This document shows positions 32,484 to 39,664 of a stretch of 50,278 nucleotides of DNA, piece after piece. The stretch comes from a virus. The notes under the pieces were generated by a model. The model was not told the origin of the DNA. It worked only from the letters and a program-made list of their open reading frames with translations, and ran no database searches. Position 1 is the first letter of the stretch; every line of letters begins with the position of its first letter. The stretch spans positions 1 to 50,278 of IMG/VR virus record IMGVR_UViG_3300007541_000030. One strand, 5' to 3'. The translations under genes were made by a program, and so were the position numbers.

Positions 32484-32512
32484 ATTATACCACGCTTATT
32501 GTATTATGTCAA
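32484..32512 (-). promoter_or_regulatory. distal sigma70-like promoter of gp33-gp59
   Basis: Minus strand AGTTGACA, 17 bp, TATAAT with TGG before the -10. Overlaps a TATAAATA box at 32514-32521, giving possible early and late transcription of gp33. Confidence 0.8.
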
Positions 32513-32513
32513 C

Positions 32514-32521
32514 TATTTATA
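32514..32521 (-). promoter_or_regulatory. possible late promoter box TATAAATA
   Basis: Exact TATAAATA at the very end of the upstream membrane-protein gene, next to the early -35 box. Would let gp33 remain expressed late. Confidence 0.45.
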
Positions 32522-32750
32522 CGTAAAAAGTTTCATTTTTTGTGCAAGCTGTTTCGCTTGAGAGTGCGGAAGGATCTACGACATTACAGATTTCAACATG
32601 ATGTTGAACCATTGGGATAGCATTGCCGTGGAGAATAATTTCTGAGTACGCAGATGGATTCATAAGAGGATAAGCCATTCCGAAAAATGACATGAATACA
32701 ATGAAAGCGAAGACGAAGTATGTTACGATGTTTTCAACACGCTGGGACAT
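32517..32750 (-). CDS. small membrane protein
   Basis: 77 residues with one strong membrane segment (about 9-30, TYFVFAFIVFMSFFGMAYPLM) and a polar C-terminus with two cysteines. Unrecognised. It follows the secreted 74-residue protein by five bases, and both lie downstream of the bilin reductase gene. Confidence 0.6.
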   Translation of the reverse strand: MSQRVENIVTYFVFAFIVFMSFFGMAYPLMNPSAYSEIILHGNAIPMVQHHVEICNVVDPSALSSETACTKNETFYV

Positions 32751-32755
32751 TGGTC

Positions 32756-32980
32756 TTAAATCTCAACCTCCATGCCGTTTAGAGTTTTGATTTGGTAACC
32801 AGCTTCTTTCCACTCTTCGAGAGTGCGGCACTTTGTTTTGTGGAACACCATTGCGCCAGGACCAGTCAATTCAACACGAGCGCAGTACTCACCGTTCTCT
32901 TGGAGTTTTGCGATAAATTCAACATCAGCAAAAGCAGGAACCGCAAGAATTGCACAAAGGGATGCAATAAGTTTTTTCAT
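32756..32980 (-). CDS. small secreted protein
   Basis: 74 residues with a clear Sec signal peptide (MKKLIASLCAILAVPAFA) cut after A-F-A near residue 18. The mature part is about 56 residues with two cysteines likely disulfide-bonded in the periplasm. ATG preceded by AGGAG; the longer frame starts at TTG and is rejected. Function unknown. Confidence 0.7.
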   Translation of the reverse strand: MKKLIASLCAILAVPAFADVEFIAKLQENGEYCARVELTGPGAMVFHKTKCRTLEEWKEAGYQIKTLNGMEVEI

Positions 32981-33018
32981 TTGAAAAACTCCTAATATAT
33001 TGTTGGGGGTGGAAGTGT

Positions 33019-33046
33019 GTAAAAAGGTAACACTCAGTCTTTTTAC
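33019..33046. terminator. hairpin between bilin reductase and secreted-protein genes
   Basis: Perfect 8 bp inverted repeat GTAAAAAG/CTTTTTAC around a 12-base loop. The T-run is in the stem, so termination would be weak; it might instead stabilise the 3' end of the heme oxygenase-reductase message. The rest of the 160 bp gap is AT-rich; a weak -10 (TATAAT near 33107) has no good -35. Confidence 0.5.
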
Positions 33047-33141
33047 GGTAATATATATACGTCTACTTTGCAAGAACCTTGACAAATTGCAATATTTTTT
33101 GGAAACTATTATATTCCGTTTAAGAATAAGTTAAACAAAAC

Positions 33142-33849
33142 TTAAACAATTTCTTCGAATAGAACGTTCTCGACGTATTGATCTTTGCGATCTTCTTCGA
33201 TACCCATAGCTAAAATAGAACCGTGCAGCATCTTGTTCATCTTCTGGTTTCTGCAATACTTGTTCTGTGCTTCTTTAGTGTTGAGGCCTTCTTTCTTATA
33301 GTTAGTGTTGTCGCACTCAGCTAAGTAGAACTGTATAAGATGAAGTGCCATCTCGCAGAGTTGATCAGTTTCTTCGCCTTCTCGAATACTACCTGCACCG
33401 ACGATGTTCTCAGAGAAAATCTCTTGAGCCCAGTCTGGCATTTCACGAGCTCGAGTCCAAGAAAGATCTTTTACTAGAAACTCAAACTTATCTAAGTAAG
33501 GATGCGGTTTGGTTTCAGTAGTAGGCGAGTAGTCACAGAAACATCCACTGATCTTATTAGGATTAGCTACAATGTCTAGACCGAAGATCGGAAGATCTCG
33601 GTCAAACTGAGGAAAGATATTGATGTGCATCAACCAGAGATTTTTATTTTTACCGAATCCTGGTTCAATTGTTTTAATGTGGCACTTACGAATCGATTCT
33701 GAACTATAGAAAAAATCATACCAGCCCGGAAGATCCTTTACATGTTTGTCGTTCTCATACTCAACCATGTGAGTTTCGAAAACATGTCGTATTTCTTTCT
33801 CGAGCTTTCTTAGTCTTTCAAATAGTTCAGAATGTACCAAGTACTCCAT
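33142..33849 (-). CDS. pcyX: ferredoxin-dependent bilin reductase (PcyA/PcyX type)
   Basis: 235 residues, typical FDBR length. Reduces biliverdin IXalpha using ferredoxin electrons. Conserved core: LWLMHINIFPQFDRDLPIFGLDIV with H75 and D92, matching PcyA H88 and D105, then NKISGCFCDYSPT. The mix fits the PcyX group described from uncultured marine viruses, which makes phycoerythrobilin, but PcyA- or PebS-type products cannot be excluded from sequence. The ATG overlaps the heme oxygenase stop (TAATG), so translation is coupled. No ferredoxin gene is seen in the window. Confidence 0.87.
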   Translation of the reverse strand: MEYLVHSELFERLRKLEKEIRHVFETHMVEYENDKHVKDLPGWYDFFYSSESIRKCHIKTIEPGFGKNKNLWLMHINIFPQFDRDLPIFGLDIVANPNKISGCFCDYSPTTETKPHPYLDKFEFLVKDLSWTRAREMPDWAQEIFSENIVGAGSIREGEETDQLCEMALHLIQFYLAECDNTNYKKEGLNTKEAQNKYCRNQKMNKMLHGSILAMGIEEDRKDQYVENVLFEEIV

Positions 33850-34481
33850 TACATTTCTTCTTCATCAAAAAAATCGTCATACGTTTGAGCTTCAGCTAGA
33901 AGTGTTTCTGCGCTTTGATAATCTTCTGGGTTATTATTAAGTCTCTCGATCAACTCATGAAATAGTCTTTCTGCATATTCAAAACAGATCTTAGCTTCAT
34001 CAGCCATTCCGTCATGTAGTAGTTCGCGAACTCCGTCTATTAAAGCTTTGCGATTTTCAAACTCGTACATCGTACCACTACCCGGAATATGCTTCTTAAT
34101 CATCTGGCCACCGTGAGCGTCACCGAAGTGACGAACATAGAGGTGTGCAAGAAGAGCATCGTTATCTTCTTCTTCAACGAGTGTTTGGATGTGATGACTG
34201 TACTCGATAGTAGACTGAAGATTATCTTCTACTTCAGGAAGATTGAACAGAGTTTCTAACTCTTGCAAATCTTCTTCCATCTGCGAAGATCTAAAAATAG
34301 GTTCTAATTCAATTGGGATATTAACAGCTGATTCAAGAGCCATATAGTTTTGTAATTGAGCATGGAGAAACTCTTGATAAAGCTTTGGTGGGATGTCGCC
34401 GCTCATTAATAGATCTGCGAACTCTGTGCGTTCTGCATTATCATGATGTTGTTTAGTTAAGTCTTTTAGGTTATTTGCCAT
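33849..34481 (-). CDS. ho1: heme oxygenase (biliverdin-producing)
   Basis: 210 residues. Opens heme to biliverdin IXalpha, Fe2+ and CO. T-K-x-x-H13-x-x-A-E at 9-17 gives the proximal histidine, and YVRHFGDAHGGQMIKK supplies the flexible distal helix with the conserved glycines. C-terminus acidic, no membrane anchor, as in cyanobacterial and phage HO1. First gene of a two-gene operon with the bilin reductase. A TATAAATA box lies about 40 bp upstream of the ATG, pointing to late expression. Confidence 0.92.
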   Translation of the reverse strand: MANNLKDLTKQHHDNAERTEFADLLMSGDIPPKLYQEFLHAQLQNYMALESAVNIPIELEPIFRSSQMEEDLQELETLFNLPEVEDNLQSTIEYSHHIQTLVEEEDNDALLAHLYVRHFGDAHGGQMIKKHIPGSGTMYEFENRKALIDGVRELLHDGMADEAKICFEYAERLFHELIERLNNNPEDYQSAETLLAEAQTYDDFFDEEEM

Positions 34482-34520
34482 TCACTCACTCCTTCATTGT
34501 GATGTAGTTTAATACGATCG

Positions 34521-34532
34521 TATTTATAAATA
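34521..34532. promoter_or_regulatory. palindromic bidirectional late promoter TATTTATAAATA
   Basis: The 12-mer contains TATAAATA on both strands (34521-34528 read on minus, 34525-34532 on plus). It lies about 40 bp from the heme oxygenase ATG on one side and about 40 bp from the 52-residue plus-strand gene on the other, so it could fire the bilin operon and the Fe-S carrier operon together. Confidence 0.6.
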
Positions 34533-34571
34533 ATATGTAGAAACATATAACGCTTACTACATGAGGTAATC

Positions 34572-34730
34572 ATGAACACCGAAGAAGCACGTTATCTCGA
34601 AAAAAGAATAGAAAAACTAGAAGAGTGGTCTCACCCTCCGGTTGCTCCAGGTGGAACTACTGAGCTACTAGAACTTATTCACAAACTAGAAAAAAGAGTG
34701 GAGCAGCTCGAAAATGATAGAGCTAACTGA
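34572..34730 (+). CDS. small coiled-coil protein
   Basis: 52 residues, too short for usual gene finding: MNTEEARYLEKRIEKLEEW, a HPPVAPGG turn, then a second heptad helix ending QLENDRAN. It has GAGGT before its ATG and overlaps the A-type carrier gene by 17 bp, so it is probably the first gene of that plus-strand operon. Function unknown. Confidence 0.6.
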   Translation: MNTEEARYLEKRIEKLEEWSHPPVAPGGTTELLELIHKLEKRVEQLENDRAN

Positions 34731-35031
34731 TGCAGCAATATCTAAAGCGATTGAAAGAACGGCAAGAGCGGGCAAAAATGATATCAGACTTGGTGTTACT
34801 GGCGGGGGTTGTGCTGGTTATAAGTATGTCATTGAGCTTGCCGATAATATTAGCGAAAATGATATTCTGATAGACTACGGAAAATTCGGAATAGTAGTCG
34901 ACAAAGATTCTATGCAATTCCTTAAAGGCTCGCGACTCGACTGGGTCAGAGAAGGACTAAACGAACAGTTTAAAATTATCAACCCTAACGAAGGATTTTC
35001 GTGTGGGTGTGGTGTAAGTGTTACTTTTTAA
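34714..35031 (+). CDS. A-type iron-sulfur carrier (IscA/ErpA-like)
   Basis: 105 residues with all three ligand cysteines: C33 in GGGCAGYKY and C97/C99 in SCGCGVSV. Carries or delivers Fe-S clusters to client proteins. Such genes occur in marine T4-like phages. Here it is divergent from the heme oxygenase-bilin reductase operon; ferredoxin, the reductase's electron donor, is an Fe-S protein, so a functional link is attractive but unproven. Heme oxygenase also releases Fe2+. Confidence 0.9.
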   Translation: MIELTDAAISKAIERTARAGKNDIRLGVTGGGCAGYKYVIELADNISENDILIDYGKFGIVVDKDSMQFLKGSRLDWVREGLNEQFKIINPNEGFSCGCGVSVTF

Positions 35032-35086
35032 AAAAACTATACTATGTAAGTAACGAAAAATACCGTAAACATAAAAGGAGACAAAT

Positions 35087-35269
35087 ATGGATATGGTTAA
35101 CAAAATGAAAGGCTGGGTTATTGATAGACTCGGCGAACGTACTTCATGGGATGGTGCTATTCTTATTGGTGCCGGGGTGATTTTTCTTATTTTTAAACCC
35201 CTCGCTTCACTAGTAGCTTATGGAGCTATTGGATACGGAGCTTGGACACTTTGGAAGAAAGAGGACTAA
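35087..35269 (+). CDS. small membrane protein
   Basis: 60 residues with ERTSWDGAILIGAGVIFLI and a second hydrophobic stretch, ending in KKED; one long or two short membrane segments. A family seen in many marine phages, function unknown. Strong AAGGAG before the ATG. Followed four bases later by another membrane protein gene. Confidence 0.7.
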   Translation: MDMVNKMKGWVIDRLGERTSWDGAILIGAGVIFLIFKPLASLVAYGAIGYGAWTLWKKED

Positions 35270-35272
35270 GGC

Positions 35273-35614
35273 ATGTCAGAAGAAACAAAAGAAGTTAAAA
35301 CTATAGACGCTGATGCGCTTGTCGGCGCAGACACGAATGGTGACGGACACATTTCTAAAGAAGAGATGAAGATGCACCTTGAATTCAAGCGCAAAGAGCT
35401 TGAAGACAAAGACGCTCAGCGAGATGCTATCCGTAAGATGGCATGGTTCTCGCTGATTGGTCTACTAGTATATCCAATTGGTATTGCTCTAACAGCTTTA
35501 CTAGGTATGGACAAAGCGGCTGAATTAATTGCCGACATCGCTCCTACCTATTTTGCTTCTATTGCGGTATTAGTATCAGCCTTCTTTGCAGCTGACGCTG
35601 TAGGCAAGAAGTAA
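35273..35614 (+). CDS. EF-hand membrane protein
   Basis: 113 residues: a canonical calcium loop DTNGDGHISKEE near residues 20-31, a charged helix, then two membrane segments (about 58-75 and 88-108). Common in marine phages together with the preceding small membrane protein; possibly holin-like or envelope-modifying, but not proven. Its stop abuts the convergent HNH gene with no room for a terminator. Confidence 0.75.
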   Translation: MSEETKEVKTIDADALVGADTNGDGHISKEEMKMHLEFKRKELEDKDAQRDAIRKMAWFSLIGLLVYPIGIALTALLGMDKAAELIADIAPTYFASIAVLVSAFFAADAVGKK

Positions 35615-36127
35615 CTAGCTAATCCACTGCTCCCATGATGGGTGCTTGATGTCATACGGGAGTTGTCTCCTTTTACGGACCAACTCCCAGTATCCCGGAT
35701 GATACGGAGCGTATCTAGGTTTCATAGTCGTTTTATTGCCTTTAAGCGAATTGCATTTTTCGCAAGAAGTTACGATGTTTAAGAAATTTGTTTTACCACC
35801 TTTACTTAAGGGTATTACGTGGTCAAGCGTAGCGCGCGAATGAGTGACATGTTCATCGCAATAAAGACAAGTGTACATATCGCGAAGGAACACATTATAT
35901 TTAGAAAAACGCACTCGTGTTTTCTGCTTCACAAAATCCTTTAGCATAATTACTGCTGGGACTCGTGTTTCCCAACTTGGTGAACGTACTAGCCAATCGT
36001 CGTACCACTCCAGAACAGAACATTTCTGATGGTACATATAAAGGATTGCTTCTTTCCAAGAGATGGTACTTAGGGGTAGATAACTGATCGGTTGTGCGTC
36101 TGCGTTCAGTAGCAAAACGTCGGCCAT
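35615..36127 (-). CDS. HNH endonuclease
   Basis: 170 residues. HNH core near the middle: CLYCDEHVTHSRATLDHVIP, SKGGKTN and NIVTSCEKCNSLKGN, with two CxxC zinc knuckles and D-H catalytic pair. The same architecture is frequent in cellular and phage HNH proteins of unknown target. Could be a free-standing homing nuclease or a DNA-processing enzyme. Confidence 0.88.
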   Translation of the reverse strand: MADVLLLNADAQPISYLPLSTISWKEAILYMYHQKCSVLEWYDDWLVRSPSWETRVPAVIMLKDFVKQKTRVRFSKYNVFLRDMYTCLYCDEHVTHSRATLDHVIPLSKGGKTNFLNIVTSCEKCNSLKGNKTTMKPRYAPYHPGYWELVRKRRQLPYDIKHPSWEQWIS

Positions 36128-36160
36128 TTTTTCTATTACTCCCTTTCAACAATTTAGTCT

Positions 36161-36286
36161 TTAAATTCTTTCACCTTTATCTATGCGTCTAGAAATTTGC
36201 ATAAACTCATTCCACCTATAAAACTTCTTATTCACATGGCACCAAAATAGACCTTGGTAATGTGGATCATCATTTTTATTCTTCAT
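36161..36286 (-). CDS. hypothetical 41-residue protein
   Basis: Starts MKNKNDDPHYQGLFWCHVN; basic and aromatic-rich. Chosen because GGAG precedes the ATG; a longer frame would run deep into the glutaredoxin gene. Overlaps the glutaredoxin 3' end by 11 bp. Function unknown. Confidence 0.5.
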   Translation of the reverse strand: MKNKNDDPHYQGLFWCHVNKKFYRWNEFMQISRRIDKGERI

Positions 36287-36527
36287 TATTATAATCTCCT
36301 TCTTCCAATTTGTCAATATACTGGATAAAATCTGTGTACCACCCGATGTGTTTATCATTATGAAAAACACATGGAAATTCAATTCGAGTACTCAATCGTT
36401 CTTTTAACTCGTTATAGTTATCTATAATTGAGGTATCTTTGTATTCGTATTTTATGTTTAGGTTGTTGCAGACTTTTTTAATTTTTACACAATACTCACA
36501 ACCGCGGACACCGTATATCGTAATCAT
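36276..36527 (-). CDS. glutaredoxin
   Basis: 83 residues with CEYC at 10-13 and FPCVF in place of the usual T-V-P cis-proline motif, which lowers certainty about substrate. A second, free glutaredoxin in addition to the one fused to NrdB. One base after the 2OG oxygenase gene, so probably coexpressed. Confidence 0.8.
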   Translation of the reverse strand: MITIYGVRGCEYCVKIKKVCNNLNIKYEYKDTSIIDNYNELKERLSTRIEFPCVFHNDKHIGWYTDFIQYIDKLEEGDYNNEE

Positions 36528-36528
36528 T

Positions 36529-37278
36529 TTAGTAGAATAATAATGACGGATTAATGTGCATATTTGGCATTGTGGCTTGTTTTTTCAAATCATCAATTTC
36601 AGATTCCATTTCTCTAATTAAGTCTACTCCATTAGTATACTCGATCCAACTCGTAACAATGTACTTATCTTTTTCTGGCGATCTTAGACCACGATGCCAA
36701 AATGGAATGCCCGCTGGTATGATTAAAACTCTTCCTGCTTTAGGTTTAACCTTTAGACCAGCGAGTGGTATTTCGGTTTCTCCTTCTACTTCAACATCAT
36801 TGAGATAAATGATAGGCGCCAGAAATCTGTAGATAACAGAAGGTCCTTCTGATTCGATATGAAGTGCAGGATAACCTACCTCTTTCTTTTTATATCTTTG
36901 AACTTGCAAAGAAGTAATTGTTTGCTTTGTCGTATGAAACGGAGTATGTTTCGCACCTGCCATATCTGCCATGTCAAACACATACTTATGAGAGCTAGAC
37001 GTAACTGCAGAAATTAGTCTGTCATGTATTTCTCTGTAAACTTCTGGTTTATGTACTGGAGTAAAGAAAGCATTACTAGATGCTTGCTTCCATAGAAGCT
37101 GAAGATCTGTTGACTCTTTTACTCGACGATCAACGTTTCCTGCAAAACCGCTAGAACCTTTTGAAGTGAGTTCTAGCTTATCGCACTCTTCAAAGTACTC
37201 TATAGTTTTTTCACAAATATCTAAAGGAACAACGTCATCATATATTCCAATTAGCTCTGATAGTTTTCTATCAATCAT
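36529..37278 (-). CDS. 2-oxoglutarate/Fe(II) oxygenase-like protein
   Basis: 249 residues. C-terminal double-stranded beta-helix pattern: YPALHIESEGP (H-x-E in place of H-x-D), AGRVLIIPAGIPFWHRG with distal histidine, and a closing arginine-containing strand. Resembles phage prolyl-4-hydroxylase-like proteins; target unknown. The changed acidic ligand is still compatible with iron binding. Confidence 0.65.
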   Translation of the reverse strand: MIDRKLSELIGIYDDVVPLDICEKTIEYFEECDKLELTSKGSSGFAGNVDRRVKESTDLQLLWKQASSNAFFTPVHKPEVYREIHDRLISAVTSSSHKYVFDMADMAGAKHTPFHTTKQTITSLQVQRYKKKEVGYPALHIESEGPSVIYRFLAPIIYLNDVEVEGETEIPLAGLKVKPKAGRVLIIPAGIPFWHRGLRSPEKDKYIVTSWIEYTNGVDLIREMESEIDDLKKQATMPNMHINPSLLFY

Positions 37279-37284
37279 ATTAAC

Positions 37285-37875
37285 CTATTTTTCGAGTCGT
37301 GGTTTTGATATGTCGTAAAGCGTGTCTTCTGCAATGAATCTTAATGAAATTATTTTTTGATTGTGTTTATGAGATGAAAGGACTATTTTTGTAAGCTCTT
37401 CATAATCTCTAGTTATCGCAATAAAACCGTTCACTGCTTGTGTGTATTCTTTTTCTGCATGACCATCTAAAATTGTAACACTCTTTATTTCAGGAGGTAT
37501 ATTGCTAAGAGTTACTTTTGTACCTACTGGAACATTAATTCTGTTTTGAAAGACTAATGCGGGCTCATCATCTTCGTGCCAATAAGGATCTGTGTTTGCT
37601 GAAATAATAAAAGGTTCAACGAATGGGTGGGAAGTCACTAATTCTATTTCTTTTTTCGGTAAAGTCTCATAAGTTTTTGTATCAAAATAATGTTCAGTGT
37701 CTTCTATACCAGAAAAAGTTTCGCCTTCTTGTAATGAAAGAATCATTATGGTATTGTTTGCTTCGTCTTGATAGATAACAGGCCTGTTATCAGATAAATC
37801 GTCGTCTCTTCCAGTACAAATGATTTCACCTGTCGTGTGATTAACGACTATATAATTATCTGTGTTTGCAGACAT
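37285..37875 (-). CDS. hypothetical protein, possible virion-associated
   Basis: 196 residues, acidic, beta-rich, no recognised family. The start is the ATG in TAATG overlap with the upstream structural-type gene; a longer frame needs TTG. Placed between two 2OG-oxygenase genes and a fibre-like gene, so it may belong to the same virion or glycan module. Confidence 0.5.
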   Translation of the reverse strand: MSANTDNYIVVNHTTGEIICTGRDDDLSDNRPVIYQDEANNTIMILSLQEGETFSGIEDTEHYFDTKTYETLPKKEIELVTSHPFVEPFIISANTDPYWHEDDEPALVFQNRINVPVGTKVTLSNIPPEIKSVTILDGHAEKEYTQAVNGFIAITRDYEELTKIVLSSHKHNQKIISLRFIAEDTLYDISKPRLEK

Positions 37876-38435
37876 TATAAACAACCTTGATTAAAGTTAA
37901 CGTTGTAATTAAATCCGCGGTTTACTGAAGTAGTACCATCGCTTACGTTTACGTTATATACTGCATTCCTATTAAATTCACCTGAAGCGTTCGTGCTGTT
38001 ATTATTTGCAAAAATGTTGATGTTAGCCGCGGTTTGATTATCGATGTTCTGAAATCTTACAATTATAGAACCACTCTGAGAATTAGGCCCGTCCCAATCT
38101 CTGTTATAAGAGCCATTTCCTCCAGAAACAGATAAATTAGTAGTTCTGTTTATACCCATAGAGTATGGTCTACTGCAATCTACTCTGCCCGCAAACAACA
38201 TTCCTATAGATGCAGATACTGGTGTATACGCGCTCGTACCATAAAAATTAGAAAACGCAATTTGTCCGCTTGACGGAACATTCGTAGCAGTATTAGGAAC
38301 ATAGCCGGCTCCTCGATAATATTCAGAGAGCTCGTCTTGGCCTGGTGTATTACCGAATTCTGATGATATGTTTCTATTCGCAGGTTGATTTGCTGGAATA
38401 CCTAATTCTAATGTTCCTGAATTTACTAACGCCAT
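37875..38435 (-). CDS. fibre-like virion protein
   Basis: 186 residues, Asn/Ser/Gly-rich. N-terminal ANRNISSEFG, DELSEYYRGAGYVPN and IAFSNFYGTSAY are hallmarks of a domain found at the start of many phage tail-fibre proteins. The rest is a beta-rich polar stretch. Start ATG follows GAGGGA; overlaps the prolyl-hydroxylase-like gene by 10 bp, suggesting that this enzyme might act on the fibre. Confidence 0.65.
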   Translation of the reverse strand: MALVNSGTLELGIPANQPANRNISSEFGNTPGQDELSEYYRGAGYVPNTATNVPSSGQIAFSNFYGTSAYTPVSASIGMLFAGRVDCSRPYSMGINRTTNLSVSGGNGSYNRDWDGPNSQSGSIIVRFQNIDNQTAANINIFANNNSTNASGEFNRNAVYNVNVSDGTTSVNRGFNYNVNFNQGCL

Positions 38436-38965
38436 GCTGGTCCCTCTATCCAAGTTACTAATGATAGCCTTTCACCGCTTGTCACCGGAGTAATTGAATG
38501 AAACATCATTGACGGAAAAATGATTACACTTCCTTTGTCTCTAATTCTATCGCCGACTTCTTCTGTATTGTCATGCTGAAAAACTAAATCGCCGCCTTCA
38601 TAATCATCAGAATTAGAAAGTTGTACGATCATTGTAAGTTTACGTTGAAATGGATAATCGAACCAACCAACGTCTTGATGCATTTCGTACTTGCCACCTA
38701 CACTATATTTAAGTAGCTCAATTTGTGAAATAGTACTAACATCGAAGCCAAAATTCTTATTTTCTATTTTTGCTATGTACATCAAGATACCAGCCAACCA
38801 CGCGTGGCGATGAACATTAAAATTAATCTTGTCAACCGATCTCATATCAAGATCTAGTCCAGAAGCAACCGCACCAGAAGTCCATTGCACTTCATTTGAC
38901 AAGTTTAAAATTTTATCAATAATAGAATCATCTAGATGTTGATGAAGGAAAGCATAACCTTTCAT
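38426..38965 (-). CDS. 2OG-Fe(II) oxygenase, prolyl-4-hydroxylase type
   Basis: 179 residues with the complete facial triad: YEMHQDVGWF (H-x-D), FHSITPVTSGER (distal H and the 2OG-binding R), and GGDLVFQHD between. PiuC/P4Hc-type enzymes of this size are frequent in T4-like marine phages. Substrate unknown. Translationally coupled to the fibre-like protein downstream. Confidence 0.85.
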   Translation of the reverse strand: MKGYAFLHQHLDDSIIDKILNLSNEVQWTSGAVASGLDLDMRSVDKINFNVHRHAWLAGILMYIAKIENKNFGFDVSTISQIELLKYSVGGKYEMHQDVGWFDYPFQRKLTMIVQLSNSDDYEGGDLVFQHDNTEEVGDRIRDKGSVIIFPSMMFHSITPVTSGERLSLVTWIEGPAWR

Positions 38966-38996
38966 AATATACTCCGATTACTTTTACGAATATTTA

Positions 38997-39203
38997 TTAT
39001 TCAGTAAGCAATTGGATAATCCCGTTTTCCCAATTCTCAGCTACATCTTCTGCGTAGTGTCGATTGTGGCCAGGAAGATCTCGACTTTGAACGAGCTTTC
39101 CATTTTCATAGAGATCGACAACATACATGCTATCACCACCAGCAGCTACGTTGTCTGTAGCCACTAAGCGAACGTTCGCTTTTCTACCACTTACTTTATC
39201 CAC
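38997..39203 (-). CDS. conserved small hypothetical protein
   Basis: 68 residues: YVVDLYENGKLVQSRDLPGHNRHYAEDVAENW is a small alpha-beta unit found in other large phages, function unknown. Overlaps the following SH3-like gene by eight bases. Confidence 0.6.
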   Translation of the reverse strand: MDKVSGRKANVRLVATDNVAAGGDSMYVVDLYENGKLVQSRDLPGHNRHYAEDVAENWENGIIQLLTE

Positions 39204-39462
39204 CTAGTACCTCCCAGGATTGAACAGCGTCTAGTCTAAAACTACGCCAACCTTCTTTGTCAGTACACCAAACAGCCATAACATCTTCGTTACGAGGCCT
39301 CACGTCTTTTACATTATCTGAAGTACCGTAGGCTTCAAGTACGGCTGGGTTTAACGTACAAGGCATTACACGAATTTCACCGGTGCTTACCTTTTGAAAC
39401 GTTACCGTTACTGTACCTTTGCGCAGAGCTTCTACCAAATCTTTCTTTTCATTCGAATCCAT
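39196..39462 (-). CDS. small SH3-like (WYL-associated type) conserved protein
   Basis: 88 residues: VTVTFQKVSTGEIRVMPCTL, then VWCTDKEGWRSFRLDAV. This is a short beta-barrel family common in T4-like phages (SH3-like, similar to DUF2693). Role unknown, maybe nucleic-acid or protein binding. Confidence 0.65.
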   Translation of the reverse strand: MDSNEKKDLVEALRKGTVTVTFQKVSTGEIRVMPCTLNPAVLEAYGTSDNVKDVRPRNEDVMAVWCTDKEGWRSFRLDAVQSWEVLGG

Positions 39463-39468
39463 AATCAG

Positions 39469-39645
39469 TTACTCCTCAACTTTTTTCATTATCACTAAAC
39501 ACTTGCCTTCGAGAGTAACTTGTATTAAGTCACCCTCGTTAAAGCCAGCTTCTTCACATATTTCCGGAGGTATCGTCATTAAGATATTCTCAGGATCATC
39601 TTCAATATCAGAAAAAATTTCTTCGTATGCGTATACACGTGACAT
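39469..39645 (-). CDS. AbrB/SpoVT-like small DNA-binding protein
   Basis: 58 residues, below usual size cut-offs. LMTIPPEICEEAGFNEGDLI followed by VTLEGKCLVIMKK is the swapped-hairpin AbrB/MazE pattern (I-P-x-E-x(4-5)-G-x-x-E/G-D). Could be an antitoxin-type or transcription regulator; no toxin partner is visible next to it. Preceded by AGGTG. Confidence 0.6.
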   Translation of the reverse strand: MSRVYAYEEIFSDIEDDPENILMTIPPEICEEAGFNEGDLIQVTLEGKCLVIMKKVEE

Positions 39646-39664
39646 TCTATAACACCTTTCTGAT

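Noticed and set aside
33060-33125. TTGACA and TATTAT on the plus strand and TATAAT on the minus strand between FDBR and the secreted-protein gene
   Set aside because: Plus-strand spacing is about 22 bp and points into antisense; the minus-strand -10 lacks a -35 at proper distance.
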